NCBI RefSeq assembly: GCF_001949145.1
Contig: NW_019091355.1
Location: 1,328,135 to 1,392,134 of the forward strand
Direction of reading: 5' to 3'
Length of the DNA stretch: 64,000 nt
DNA from: Acanthaster planci
Taxonomy: Eukaryota > Echinodermata > Asteroidea > Valvatida > Acanthasteridae
The notes under the pieces were generated by a model. The model did not search any database and had not been told where the DNA came from. It saw only the letters and a list, made by a program, of their open reading frames with translations. The position numbers and the translations under genes are program-made. Below, piece by piece: positions 50,161-64,000 of this stretch. Every line of letters begins with the position of its first letter. Position 1 is the first letter of the stretch.

Positions 50161-53100
50161 GATCCCTTCAAATCTGTCTACACTGGCGTGCAATGTCGAG
50201 TCGATTGGTTAAAAATGGGTCTGTCAAATGACACTGAATTAGTTACTCCTTTGATTAGTTATAATGTGCATGTACTGCTAGTTACAATAAATATGCGCGT
50301 TGAAGACCACCCCAAGAATTTCGCTGCAACAGAAATAACAAACGTGATCACTTTCCTTTGCCTCTCAACACTTGACCGTGGAACGTTTCACGAGTATCGA
50401 ATATCTTGACACTGGCCAATTGCTATGCGACCTTTTATTCCACAACAAACGTCAATGGCGCGGGTTTACACGAAAGCGTAACATCACGATGACTAATTGT
50501 ACAAACAGAGTTGTCAAGCAGAACACACAGAAAGGTTATTTTCTTATACCACGTAAGTATTTGACACTGGAGACTTCAGGTGGAATTTTCGAATCCAGGA
50601 GTATGTAAATATCAGTATCTTGCGGTACTCATTGAAAACGTTGGTGAAGTGAAAATAAAACGAGGTTCACTCTGCGATAAGGTGCGATTTCCACGTACTA
50701 GGCCTATACGCTATCATGCATTTGAGTCTCAGATGGGACTGTACTCATTCTTCCGACCGGTAAAATCTTCCCTTAGTAATGTTAAGGTCAGCATACCAAT
50801 ATATCACACATGTAAGCGTTCAAAAACTTATCAGAACTGAATCACAACTTCTTTCGAGGGCGTAGGGGAAAAAAAGAAATCTACAGTTTGGTTCAAGGAG
50901 ATTGACAATTTCTTCATGACGCGATGTGAATATCGCCGCTATGTAGTGACTTTTGGGTGGCACACTATAAAGAATCTTACAGCAATATATACAGGCCAAA
51001 TAGTCAAATCTATAGATGTGAGAGAAAGAAACAATATCCCAAAGTGAACACTGTCGTAGGAGACTATTCGAATGGGCATCTTAAATAAGCACACCCAAAA
51101 GGAAAAAGTTGGAGCTAAGAAGTAAGATTTCTGATACGACATGCACGATGTCGCCTTGTCTTCGCCAAGGAAACCTCAATCCACTTTTAAACGTTTCGCT
51201 TGAGAGCTAGAAAACAAAAACAAAAACCCAGATACATCCGAACTTCCAGCAGAGTGTAGCAAAAGCAAAATCTTTCATTACTCTGAGCTATGGGGCTACA
51301 GTATGTCCCAACAGCGAGGGCGATGACCAAGGGGGGGGGGAGGCCGTTTTCCTTCCTTTCCATTTCCTCAACTACTTTATCAAGCAGTGAGCATGGCCTA
51401 AGTGCGCCATCTATGGCCTATGGACAATATTCAACATCAATGACTTCAACATAGCTCATTCTTGTTCTTCCCTTACTGCCCTTTGGGTGTGCGAAACTAA
51501 TGGATTGGAATTTGAGACTTTATTTCTGTTAGGATTAAAAACCTGATAGCAATCATGAAGTGGAGAAGACAAAATTTTTTCTGTACCAAGCTTCTCAGTA
51601 TATCATCAACTGCCGGTTATGCTCTGTTACAAGGTGCATTTATATATTAACCGGTCTTTGTAGGAATTTGGGAGCGTTCTCTTCTGTAGAACCTATTGCA
51701 GTTTCTTTTCGACGGGGCTCGGAAACGACAAGGCGACTCGTGGTCTCTGGTCTCCAGAGCGCTGCAGTCATAGATGTGCACAACTATTGTTGAAGCCAAA
51801 TAGACATTATGGCATTTACATCAGCAGAAGCCCGTTTCCAGAACGACGGCACGTTTACTGCTTCGTCGCGCGCGGGACTTTAGCGATCCCGTATTGCCTA
51901 ATACGTCTGTGAACTGCAAGTTACTCGAAGTGCTATGGACAGTGAGTTGTGTTTAAACCACTGCCCATGATTGATGTGACTCAAAAATACCGATAGTTTT
52001 GTCAGGCAAGTATTTGGGTACTTGGGAATCAAATACAATCAAGATGGACCAACTTTTATTTGATGAGGTGGCTATTAGATCTTCCTTACGTCATTGGCTG
52101 GGTTGCAAGAGACGTTGATTTGCGAGCCGAAAAAATGGAGGGAAATAGTGTGTCTCATAACGAATATAATTGCTGAGTGGAATAGCGACAGGCAAAGTTA
52201 ACATGTTAGAAGTATTAGAGCTTTCACTGTTCACGAAATCTCATTTAAACAGCACTTTTTCCTGCAAAGCGCGGTACAGCCATAGACACATTGATCAACA
52301 AAATAACACATTCCAATATACCAAAAAATATATATGCATTTACTTTGATTATGATCGCTGTAAGAGTTCTTTGTTTAGTTATCAAATCAATAAACAGCAA
52401 ACGCATGTAAGTTTCAAGCACTGGTGAAGCTTCTGCTAACTTTTTTCACACAACAAAAGAAAATTTATCTATAATTTCTACTGCATTATATTAAAAAAAA
52501 ATAAAGTTTACTCAGAAGGAAGAAGACATCCCAAATACCGTACCCTCTTCTAGTTTACCGTTCACTTTTAACTTCTTCGTCAATATGGCTAACTTAAAGC
52601 ATTGATCTTTTGAATTAAGTTATTGCTGCGCACAAGGTTGACGTGAAATGAATAGTCCTCGTCAGATTTGGCCATTTTCATGCCCGATTTCATTGCAGTT
52701 TAAGATCTTTAGCTTCTTCTCAGTTGAGTGACTCAAGTGAGCGACTCATTCCCCAGGATGGTAACCAGAACTGGACAGGTCTCCCTTCTTTGCATTACCC
52801 CCGATGAAATTATGTCCACCGTGTGCAGCCATGCACTCAAGCCTTCTTCTCTGGTGCCACGGTAAAACTACACCCGAAATCCGAGCCACAATTTTTAAGC
52901 ATGTGCCATGCATTAGTGCATTACGTCGTCGACAGCGTGCATTTACGGGAAGAGCGGGGGTTACATTGGTGTTCCCTGTAGAGAATAAGTTTCAGACTCA
53001 CTCAGTGGCATGTTGATGATGCGTGACTAAGAAGTGTGCTGCGGATGCTCTGCATAAACTGGCAGTAGGCATGGCCCGTTGAAGTAAAATCATCCGCTTC

Positions 53101-55814
53101 ATCATTCTAGTTCCAAAGCACTGTGTTTATACTGTCAGTCTTAACTTATTAGAGTTGCCTTTTAACGGCCTGCAAACGTTGTAACAACCTGCATAACGAT
53201 TCCACAATGTCAGTTCCATTTGGAGTTCACAGGCTTCTCAACAGGACGAGCTGTGTGTACGCAGGCTGACATGAATGGCTCCCGAAGAAGGCACAGCGGT
53301 GCGTTTAACCTTGCTAAGTTCTACAGCGTGGCAACCGTCAAGGACGGCAACTGTGATCGTGAACAAAATTTCCTCTATCAAATATCAGGCAAAATTGTCA
53401 TATTTAATGATTGCTAGTTATATCCTGTCACCAATCGTGGAGTGGAAATTTACGTTAGATCACGTCTCTCATCATCGGGATATTTTTAGCAAGCATTTTC
53501 ACGTTTCGCATGGACGTACCTTTGCGTGGCCGTCTATGGAAAAAAATCTTAATTAAAGAAACTAAAACATTCTTCGTTTGCCATCCAAAATGTAGGCCGA
53601 TCGGCGAAGTCATTTAGGAACACTTCCGAATGTAGATTCTATAGCAGCCATTCCTTTTCCATGCGTTGTATGTCTAAGTGTCATGCCCTTTGCAAATATT
53701 ATACACGCATATAAATGTTTGAAACATGGATGGGACTGTACTTGTAACACACGGCGAGACACGATCTCATCATCCATAAATGATTTTGTGGCAACAAGAA
53801 GTAAAAGTGGATGTACTAATGGAAGGAAAGGCCGGGGAATATTCCCTACTTAGAAGGTACCAATTTGAAATCTAAATTCGGGAATGGCTGAGTGTCATTC
53901 ATGTATATGCAGCCCCAAACTATAGGCTAGCAAGTGCTGTGTTTGTAGTAGGAACACATTGTGTGGATTTTTTTCTCTCCTCTGGGTACTCGCATTCTCG
54001 TCCCAGTTCTGTCAGGAATATGGATTTCGTAGTTTCCTTTGAAAGCAACGTAGTGAGGACGGAGACGACTTAAGAGATGGAAATCAATGCAGCTATACTT
54101 TGGGATGAATAAGCAGGCTAAGTGGATTCCATGTTACTTCCTTGATCACATACTCGGTGATATTCATGGTCAAATACCCGTATGGACCCAATGAAACCAG
54201 GCGAGACCATTTACATTAGCTCTCCAATTGCCGTCCAACATGTTGAAATTGAGGATATCCTACACTCATGACTTTTGTCCATCACCCTTGCCCCCCCCGA
54301 CCTAATTAAATTGTGTTTGTTCATGGCTAGTGGCATGCTCATTTGCTGCAGTTTGTTTGCTTTCGTTAAGTTTTTGGTTGTGGTAACGATGAGCATAGTG
54401 GGAGTGGCTGCTACTTGCAACATGCTATCCTTGAAGCTTTAAATTGCAACGTACACTTTTGTGAGCTTAAAGCTTTGGTTATTATGGATTATAGACAGTC
54501 AGAGTTGCGTCTGACTTTACACTGCTTTAACCTAACATTTTCTCTAGTGCTATTTTGAAAGCAGAAAGCCTTTCCTAGCGGGTGCACCCAGGGCCCACAA
54601 GTTGGCTACCAGAAGATGTCTAGGGGCTGACGAGAGGTCCTCGCGAGGAAATCAACCTGGAAAAGCGACAAACTAAAGGCGACACTCGGGATGTAAATTG
54701 ACGCTTCATCTTAGTTTGTCAAATTGATGACCGCACGAAGGTTGCACCTTCCTGATACAACTTCACTCCTCCCTATAACGTGCTTCTTGAAATGGCTCGA
54801 GTTGTTTCGCTCATATCCTACCCTGAAACATCGAAAACTTTTCAGGTTTTCCCTACTGTCTGGATGCATTATCCCTAACATTCTTTGGAATTCATTCCAT
54901 AGCTCCGGGGTACAATCACCTCTTGGATAGCATTCTACACATTGAACGTGTCAGATGACTTGTCTCGTAATATTACTACATACATCTCATCTGATCTCAA
55001 CCCTCTTCCACAGTTTAATCCTCGACAGAAACTAACACAATACGACAACTGACTTGAATTGCCGAACGTTGTTCACGCGACTCTCCAGACATGTAGCACC
55101 CGTGGAAAAGATCAGGGAAAGTCTTATTTTACAGTCCAAATTTACAGCAAAACAAAATACTGACACGATGTAGATTGTTCGCGTAAAAAATCTTTTAACC
55201 CCACGAGTAACTTGAAGCTTGATTGGTTTTGTACCACAGACTTACCACTTAGGTGCCCACGACGAACGGCTGCAGCAGAAATCCAGACAAGTTGTCGGCT
55301 TCAGGCATTTTCTGTCTCAGGTCCACTGAGGCACTGTCCTACGTGATCTATCACGGCACACACGCACGTTCTGTCGATGAGAAACGATTCAAATCAGTGA
55401 TTTATAACCGCCCTGCGTTACACACTCGAAAGCAATTTCTGGTTACTGTCGAAGTAGAACGGTGACACTTTGCATAAATTAGGAATGTGTGGAAGGCAGG
55501 TGCGCGCCGTCAAGAGTTTCTTAATTTAAAGATCGGTACCCTGAACCTTTCTAATTTTGCACATAGTGACCTGGGGATCCATGCATCACTGTCATCGTAC
55601 ACCACGGCAGCGCCTATCGATGGCATTTTTTACCCTCTTGTTAAATGGCCAATTCACGGGCAATTGAATTATTGAGGCAATTCGGCAGTTAGTACCGCAA
55701 CTGCTGATTGATTGTGTGTAATTAATCGACATTGGGTCGAATACAAAAGTGATAATTTTATAATAGACTTATGTGTCCTCTGGGTCGGGGATTAGCATTA
55801 ATCATTTCTGGTAA

Positions 55815-56070
55815 TGCCACCAAAGATTCCTCAAAAGCGCCCTTGACACATGTGGCTTGCAAGCCTGAAGAAACCTGTAGAGAGGAGACAGTGAGAAGCA
55901 GTAACAGTTTTAGAGATGGGAGGAAAACCCCAGAGGAACATTCTCGGTAAATCCCATGGAATTAGGTAGGGACTGACTTTAGGGACTGAAAACCCAATCC
56001 ACGTGTGGACCGAGGGCCGGGATTCGAGCCAGGACTGCAGAGGTGGAAGGCGAGGAGAGAACCACAACGT
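55815..56070 (-). mobile_element. Dispersed repeat fragment with B-box-like word
   Basis: Read on the minus strand, a GTGGTTCTCTCCTCGCC start is followed by GGCTCGAATCC (a polymerase III B-box match), then ATTGGGTTTTCAGTCCCT and GGGGTTTTCCTCCCATC. I recognise this combination as typical of short interspersed repeats in marine invertebrate genomes, but I cannot name the family. Boundaries are approximate and there is no coding capacity. Confidence 0.5.
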
Positions 56071-57606
56071 AAATTAACCGCCAAAATATTTTCCCCAAGT
56101 TTGTTTTATTTCAAACAAACTAGGGTGCAGTAACTTTAATCAAAAAAATCCGAGCATTACACATTATTTCCGCATCAAATAAGAAAACAAACGAAGAATA
56201 AAAGAAAACGAAAGGCAGGATTGCAATCGTAAAGTAGAAGAAAAATGAAAATTTTGACAAAGATTGTTTTAATATCGGAAGAATCAGGACCTTGTCATGT
56301 CACTGAATAAATTTAGAAAAAAGACAGGATTTCCTTTTCCTAACGGCATTTTTAGAAAACACAGTTTTTATTTTACATCTTCAGACTTTTTAGCGGAGCA
56401 GATAAAATTTAATGTTTACGTTTAATGCTTAGCTTTATCAATACCATCTATACAATAGTAGGAACCAAAAGAACAAAAGGGTACCCATTAATGAAACGAT
56501 TCCTGCCTCTGCTGTCATATAGGGGTGGGGTCGGAACCAAACTGCTATAGATTTCACTATCGTATCTAGGCCACACGACACCATCTATACTGTAAAATGT
56601 TAGGCAAAAGAACGTTGTGTGGGCAAAGCTAAATTGTCCAGATGTTGTTCACTTTTAATGTAAATGATGGTCATTTTCCAAAAGACTGACCCAAAAGGTG
56701 GACAACTTGTAACCAACCGTTGGGAGGTTGATATTTGCACCAATTTAGAGCAAAAGTTGGTCAAAATATGGCCAATTGTTTATCTAGTGTTTAGCACTCC
56801 AATTCATGTTTCTGTAACAGTCTACTCCAATCCCTGACATGTATGACTTTAGTATCGATTGTCACGTCTTACCATTGCCATACTGTAAACTGAAATTAAA
56901 CAAAACATCTGCCCGGACACTTATTCTGCAGCCTATTCTAGACTCCAGGCAATTACTTTCATTTCAAAACTTAAGCAGGCCTGACAGCGCGGACATTTTG
57001 ACCTGACCTATTCATCATTTGGTATCTGAGACAAATGAAAAGCATCCAGAACGATTAAATAAAAAAAAAAACCATGCAGTAAACATCCCATCTGTTTCAA
57101 CCGACTTGCAGTCCAGCAATCATCACGCTGTTTTTGACAGGTCATTCGATACACCCTCAGGTCCGCTTACGATTCTGTCGCTGTCGCTTGTGGCGACAGT
57201 GGAGGACTCCGCACAAACAGTTATTATTCGACACCAAGGAGTATCGAGATCTATTGAGTCGTTTTACAAAGTTGTACAAGAGATGCCTGTTTGTGTGCTT
57301 GGTACGCCTGACGTCGACTGTGTCCCATAGCCACCCTCAGGTCAGTACTAATAGCCAAGAGGGGCCAGGGCTAATTATCTATCACGTGCCAGTTTATTTT
57401 TGTCACGTGCCAGTCCTCATCTTATGTTGCCTGGGAAATGTCGTACAGTAAGACGCTAGGACGAAGCACTTGGTATTTGCATTTTTCGAGTTTACATGTA
57501 TATTTATTCCTCACTTTTGAATTTGTACAGAAAAGCCCCGCTGTAGTGGTATGATGGTAACAAATAGTATGTGACTACAGATGCTTAATATCTCCCCCGA
57601 AAATAA

Positions 57607-57834
57607 TACAAAAACTGAGGTGTTAAAAATCAATACTTTATGGTGTTATTTTATGACCACACTACAGGGGTATTTCTTAAAATCGCTGGTGTTACTTTGC
57701 ACGCCTACACATCTAAGTGTTCCAATGCACGGGAGCGTGTTAGAAGTAACACCAAATAACACCAAAATGTGAAAGTGTTGGTGTAGTCCTCTGATAACAC
57801 CGGGGTTGTTAAATTTAACACCTTAGTTTCTGCG
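57607..57834 (-). mobile_element. MITE-like non-autonomous element, copy 2 (GGTGTTA family)
   Basis: This is the reverse-orientation relative of 22417-22615. Here both ends are visible: TACAAAAACTGAGGTGTTAA at the left and, as reverse complement, CGCAGAAACTAAGGTGTTAA at the right, an imperfect terminal inverted repeat of about 20 bases. The interior has the same ordered GGTGTTA and TAACACC blocks. Short open frames in the two copies share VTPNNT only because the DNA repeat is shared. Confidence 0.75.
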
Positions 57835-60800
57835 GTGAACCCTATTTGCATACCAAAATAATCATAACTGGGCTGTACATAACACTCAAAGAATGTATGT
57901 GAAGCACCTGGTGCACTGTGTGTTTCAGAAGTCTTGGTTCTAATCTAGCTCCAAGTCATCACCTTGTTCAACTTTTAAAGGGTAGCTTCAATCCACGTTT
58001 TTGATTACAAACCTGTAAAATGCATCTTTGTACCTCAGTAAATCTTATTTCAACGTTGGTTTCACTATTTCAGAGGGAATGTCGATGCCTTTTTGGTTTT
58101 ATGCTGATGAGTATTTCCATATTCATGAGCAAAACTGTGATGTCATCTCAGGAAGATGTCTCAATGTTACATTGGTTTGTACACAAAAAAGTCCTGTGAC
58201 TTTATAGATTTTCCTGAACTAAGTTTTTTCTTCTTTGCTGATTCCTTGTTGTTAATATGCATAGCAATAAGAAACCATCAATCTGTCTCTCAGAAGTGCT
58301 CTGTGTTAATGAATTCTGGCTTCATTTTAAATACTGAACCATGTCTTCCCTAGATGATTTCACAGCAACAGCGCCCTCAGTTATCTGGGAAAACATTGAT
58401 AATGTTGATTGTTTAAAAGTGTGGCCTTTTCAATTCATTTAACCAAATAGGAGTGTGTAAAAGTGTTCATACAAAGATCCGAAAAAAATGTGTTGAAGAA
58501 AAATTCATTTCAGCTACACTTAAAAACAGCATGGAAGATTCATGCTTATATTTACAGTTAGAGTATACATGTATGTAATGGCCATCAGCAGATTCGATCC
58601 CCCCAAAACAAGAAAAAAAAAGAAAAGAAAAGAAATATAAGCGAGGTCGTCTACAGCATGGCGCATTTTTCCCACGAGCTCACGATTCCGTTCTCAGTGT
58701 TTACGCAGATTCTGCACCAAGCTGAAATTGACGGTGGATAAACTCTCTGGAGGGCCGTATCCAAGAACTAAGTTGCCATGTTTGCAACCCTGCACCGGTG
58801 GTATGGTTGTCTGTGCAAAACGTACATCTGATTCAACCGGGGGGGGACTCTGCGGTCGTCAAGCTATCCAAACATTGGGTCCCATATAGTCAGACCGATG
58901 GCGCTGCCAATATAGGAACTGATACCATATGGCAGCGGTCGGGGTATTCGGTTTGATTTTTGGAATGCACCAAGACTGTCAGGGATGTTCTACCATAGTA
59001 AATTACCAGCACAAAATCCATCTGCAAGGTTAAAAAGCAACTGCTCATTCTATATTGCTTACATTCGTTTAACTTAAAGGTGCAAAGTGTGTTGATACAC
59101 TGAGATAATATGGGTGCATTCCAATCGTAAGATCCAGGTGTGAAAGACAAATGTACGACAGCAATGCCCCTTTAATGCAATTAAACTATTACGCTTCACA
59201 GTTCATGAAAATCTTACAGAAACATTCCTAGTATTCTATCGTTATGTCCTGCTACACTTTTAAATCGAAGTGCCATTCCTGAGAATAACAATCAAAAGAA
59301 GCGGAACAATTATTATGCAGTGAGTGGGCAGGTCCACTTTCTGGACAAGGTAGCGCTTGTAAGTTAAACGCAGCATAGTATAAGGAAACTTCGTGGGCTG
59401 CTCGATGGAGAATTCTAATTTTGCGAGCTGGTTTTAGTAATGGTCTGAACTATTATCCCTTCAAAATTGACGGAATGTGAGCCTGTACAGGAAGAGAGAA
59501 AACAACCCACGTACAGTATCGCACTGTCTTGTTGCAAAACAAACGTAATTCCACAATATCTTTGCCATGTTATATTTCTGTATTATACTATGAAATAAAT
59601 CGTCTTAAGTGCTTGAAATATTGTCCAGTTTGCGTACTCCCACACAGTACGTTAAAAGCCAACAGATGCCATTGTTCACAAAATGCTTTTTCTTAACTAT
59701 GCGTAAGGGCTCTAAAGAGAATATCCGCTAAGTATATAGCGGAGGAACTTTGGTGTCTTGGCTGATTTGGAAAACACCATATCAATGAGGTGGTTAGCTA
59801 CCAACGACCTGCTCGATTAGCTGATGAAGTTCCAGTGGGCAGTTCGCCAAACCTGTTTCTCTACGCTCGTTAGAGAGCACGCTTCTGGGCTGTCCTTAAC
59901 GACAATTTCATATCCTGCATGGCTCTCCAGTCAGATTAATGTCGTGTAAGCTTTTAAATCTTGCTCATCACTGGCAGCAAAATATCATGATACGCACTTC
60001 GCTTTTGTCGAGAGGGCATACCATCAACTATTTATAGACCTTTAAATCTGCGATGATTTGGTCGGTGATAAACATGATTGCCGAGTAGGGTGTCTGCTTT
60101 TATTTAATTTGCCGCAGTGTGGGTCAGTATTAAAGATGCTGGCGTTAGGTGTGATAAATTTAGTTTTGCTACAGTTGAATTAAGGTGCATTTTTCTACAA
60201 TTGAACCTTTACAGGAAATTGCTACAAGGTAGAAACACACCCTTAGCTTTCTTCTCAGAATCATTCGATTTATAACGATATTCCTATATCTTTTTCATTA
60301 CTCGCAGAAAGTGAGCAAAATAAATTTCTATTCGAGTGGGACTTCCATTGCATGAAGTATTATCTTGGTTACTTCTCCCCATACTTAGAATCGATGGCAT
60401 TTGCATTTGGAAAGAGAGAAAAAATACTATTGAAATAAATGTAGCATCTTGCTGGGAAGTTAAAGGGCTGAATTGGAAGGACGGATTTGAAAGTTTAGTG
60501 AAGGAATCGATAAAGATGATTGAATGGGAAATAACTGAAAGGGAAAGTGTTTCGTTAGTGAGGAACCTATATGTGGGTTCATTGATTCGCTTCACTTTAA
60601 TTCGAATTAGTAAGCTAGACTTCGAATAATGTGTGCTGCCAAAGATAATTAAATGCATTATCGTTACATTTTCCAACCGGTTACTTGATGACTAAACTGT
60701 TAAGCTTCGTTTGCATTAAATGAAAATTAAACTTCTTTTTTTACGTCCAACATATGCGTGGACTTCTGTGTGGAAGGCTTGAGACGCTTACAGCAGAAAG

Positions 60801-63800
60801 CAAAAAGAATGCGTTCCAGGCAAGGAACGTCAGATAAAACAACGTACGAGCAGAAACAGGAAAATAGGGGAAATGCTGGTATGGTGATGTAGAATTTGTG
60901 GGGCTGCGTCACTAGTGTCCGGTTTTAGAATTACACCCAGATATTGAACAGAGGGCGCTATAGCGATATCACGACCATGACCGCAGCTTAGTTACCTAGG
61001 AGGAAGTCAAAAAAGCAAAGGGCGTTATTCCAAGGTACTACCACAACCAAACAGATACCATTGCTCGGAGACCCTGGAAGAAATGATTAAAGCTGCCGTT
61101 ATTTTATAAGTAAGAAAAAATACAACTCTCAAAGGCTCTTCGGGACACACATCACTGCTAAAGCTGAGGTTATGAGACTGTGATTTGGGTGGCGTATGCT
61201 ATCTAGCTATTTGTCGGCATGCAACTTTCCCCTATGTGTTTGTGCATAGCAGTTGAGACAATGATTGTCAAGTTCTCTTGCTGCGATTTGGGAAAACCCG
61301 TAAGTCGTTCAATGGTTCAGACTAGGCACGGGGCGTCTAAAAACACTGATCATATCTTACAGCAATGTGAACAGTGTAAATACCTAGATAATTGACAATC
61401 GTTTTGAAATGAGCTACACACTAGCATTAACAATGTTGAGAAAGTATTTCTTCTCTTCATATACCAAACCTTTCAATACTGAAACAAATGTTACTATCAA
61501 ACAGGAAGCGTCAGGTCGTCATGCTACTCTCTAATGAAGACATCCAAGACGGCCATCCAGCGTCAGACTACTCTCCATCCGTAACCATACCATACCTATG
61601 TAGGAACAGGTGATTGCTAGCCTATAAGATAATTGCCGTCAATCTCATACATGAACGGATTAATGAGAAAACTAAAAAAAAATCTAACTAGAGCCCCATA
61701 TGATAATCGGGAGAGATAATATATATCACATGAACCTGGCTGCAGTTTAAATGTGACTATAAGAAATACGTCAATGCCACCCTCAACATGATTTCCGAAT
61801 TAGAAATTGATGGCATCCAATGAGGTTCCGTATAATTGGGCACGCTTACCATTGACTTTTATCTTTAATAAAGATGTTTTCAGACGTCAGTCAAAAAGAT
61901 TCTGAGCTTAAGAGCTTATGCAAACAACAATATCCTTCCCAGGATAACGGTATTCTAGTAATTTTGCACAAAAACGGCAAGGCAGATGTTTTGAAGCGCC
62001 TGCAATATTCCGAAAGTAGCGAGGGTAAATTTCCTTTGCGGAAATGAGGATAGTTGATAATGTTTCGCACTGAGATGGACCTATAGTCCCGCTGCATTGG
62101 AAAATTCCATTTGGGTTCTCTCGTGGTAGGGCAATGACATGAGTGGAAAGCCAACACAAGCGTCAGTTTCCCTTAATTTCAAAATATCGTGTAAAATGAT
62201 ACTTAATACATTGGCGCTTCGCAGCGGCTTTTTATAAGCCGTCCAAGCGCACCACGAGCCTATTTTACTCTTAGGACACCGCCTTTATGTCTGTTTTAAT
62301 GGCCCACAGGTAGATAAAGATTCAGGTTTCAAAATGAAAACATGCGTGTCCTGACAGATTAAAAAAATCACAATATATATACAAAGAACGCCACAAAAAA
62401 TAAAAAGAATGCTTACTTGTAAAGCCTCAACCAAATAAACGACAGCATGTCAAAGGATGGCAGCAATAGCATCACTGATGTATTTACAGTTGTAGGCTAC
62501 CCTTCATCACATCTTCGTAGACTATTACATTTTTAGTAAATATGAACTGGGATGCTACAAATATCTTGGAATCGAATGAAACATACATCAGGTCGTTTCC
62601 ACCGTTTCCAAAGTAAAAACTGCCACACTTTCCACAAGGCGCATGACTAATCAAATAACATTCATGTTGAAATTGAGCGAAATTAATATCAAAAGAATGG
62701 AGAATGCTCTACGGCTGCAAAAAGCACCAATATTGGTTTGTTGTTTGTTGTTGTTTTGTCTGTTTGTTTTTTTCCGGGACTTTCCCTCAAACTGGAATAG
62801 CACCATGTTTCTCATGCCACTCCGATTCACAGTTTATCCAATAGTATTGCCAATTCTCTTGCTAAGATGACAGGTCATAACGCGTCCCAAACAAGACAAA
62901 ATCTCGACTGGGTGAATGCAATTTCCCAAAGTAAATATCATTAAATACATTCATTAGGTACCTCACACCATTGTATTTTAACCATCACTTCTTATTCAAA
63001 CGTAACCCTTTATCTACTGGTAAACAGTCTTGTTCTTTGAATGTTCTGATCATGGCGACGACTCAAGCGGTCTGATACTCTCCTGCCATGTTTACTTGGC
63101 CTAGTTGACGCCTTTAGGGCTCTGGCCGTGCTTCAAGGCAGTCATAGAGCGGCCACTTCCTGCCACGGTGAATTAAGCAAAGCTTTATAGGAAAAACAGG
63201 TCCGAGTCATGAAACCTATTAGCTACGCCGGTCTGCGTACGGGTTAGGCTGGGGGATTCTTATCGCCACATAATCAAAGCGTCTTTTTCTCATTTCTTGC
63301 AATGCACAATTTGTGAAAGAATTTGTTAATACAATTGACGGCATTCGTGAATTCATTAGAAGTTTCGTCTGAGCCCGTAGAACGGCATGGATGTTTTTGG
63401 CGCGGTGTATACCCTCTTCCTTTTGTTTGCGTGCGTGTTTTACCCTTCAATCAGTATGGAGTTTATGACCAACAATTTGACATGATTTTAATTTCAATTC
63501 TTATCGATCTCATGATACAGAAAAGTGGTTTGGTTAAGCATTACCAAGAGAAGTGTTAAAATAGAAGTGTCGGGTTCAATGAACTCAATTTTAGTGGTGT
63601 AAATTGATTTCTGTATCCTTAAACCAAATTGAAATATCGCTTATGTCCCTTTGAAGCACTATAATTTGAATCGGTTTTTCTATTAATTAGCACAAACCCA
63701 CGTACAAAAATTCAACCCGTCCTTTAGAAACAAAATGATGTCATATACACTGCGCCCAATACAACCCACAATCTTAATATCGAACAAATTTTCAGAAAAG

Positions 63801-64000
63801 CAGATACATGAACAAATATTTTTCTGCAGAGCAAGATTCACAAAGACCCCTTTCGCTTCAGTTGAGGGAAAGTGCGTTCTACTGTTTTAGGCTGAGTTTT
63901 GCATATGCATACTGTGTTGTCCTCAACCCTATTAATTAATTCAAAAATTATCTTGCATCATAATTGTTTGAAAAATTTACGTCTTTATTTGACGTCTTTG

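Larger units (their letters stand above)
40527..64000. other. Gene-poor spacer right of the assembly gap
   Basis: No gene could be supported on either strand. Apart from one unrecognised 143-codon open frame (45725-46156), content is AT-rich spacer with short dispersed repeats, two tandem duplications, a decayed minisatellite and possible cis-regulatory blocks. The right part (59-64 kb) shows nothing beyond scattered homeobox-type ATTA words and an AGAGGGCGC word at about 60950. Confidence 0.5.

Noticed and set aside
60284-60676. Antisense pair of 97- and 130-codon open frames
   Set aside because: Both lie in AT-rich DNA and have no motif; overlapping frames of this kind are expected by chance.

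Overview
The window looks like a stretch of nuclear DNA from an invertebrate animal, most likely a marine deuterostome and perhaps an echinoderm. The reasons are spliced genes with GT-AG introns, long AT-rich spacers, many short dispersed repeats, and the very frequent words AGGCCTA and ACATGTA. The species cannot be named from the sequence alone. All readable coding content lies in the first 29.3 kb. The rest appears to be gene-poor spacer with one assembly gap of 409 N at 40118-40526.

Region 1 (1-9 kb): the 3' part of a TGOLN2 (TGN38/TGN46)-like gene runs on the plus strand (2-1862). It has a luminal array of 14 tandem units built on a 14-residue repeat, one membrane span and a cytoplasmic tail with a YQKL sorting signal. 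A long 3' UTR ends near 4.56-4.64 kb. It converges on a minus-strand, three-exon gene for a complete 332-residue SLC35D-type nucleotide-sugar transporter (8943 down to 6609).

Region 2 (11.9-17.8 kb): a minus-strand, three-exon gene can be assembled by splice-phase matching (17566-17378, 13647-13521, 12348-11927). It encodes a 245-residue protein with a signal peptide and one membrane span that I do not recognise. A tRNA-derived SINE head lies in its upstream intron.

Region 3 (17.6-24.9 kb): intergenic DNA with a MITE-like element at 22.4 kb, placed between two identical 36-bp direct repeats, and an inverted pair of AGAGGGCGC (CTCF-like) words at 20.7 kb.

Region 4 (24.9-29.4 kb): a minus-strand, two-exon gene for a complete 360-residue rhodopsin-class peptide receptor, closest in motifs to tachykinin/NPY-type receptors. 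It has Tyr at the usual TM6 Trp position.

Region 5 (29.4-64 kb): gene-poor. It holds a second copy of the MITE-like element in reverse orientation (57.6 kb), two local tandem duplications (47.2 and 48.9 kb), a decayed minisatellite (49.9 kb), a dispersed-repeat fragment (55.8-56.1 kb), a POU-dimer palindrome (37.8 kb) and possible cis-regulatory blocks (47.3-47.7 and 48.2-48.6 kb).

Two of the three nameable proteins belong to the Golgi/secretory system (TGN cargo protein and nucleotide-sugar carrier), and the other two are plasma-membrane-type proteins. Nothing shows that they act in one pathway. The most novel items are the unrecognised single-pass membrane protein, the 14-residue repeat architecture in an invertebrate TGN46, and the paired MITE family.
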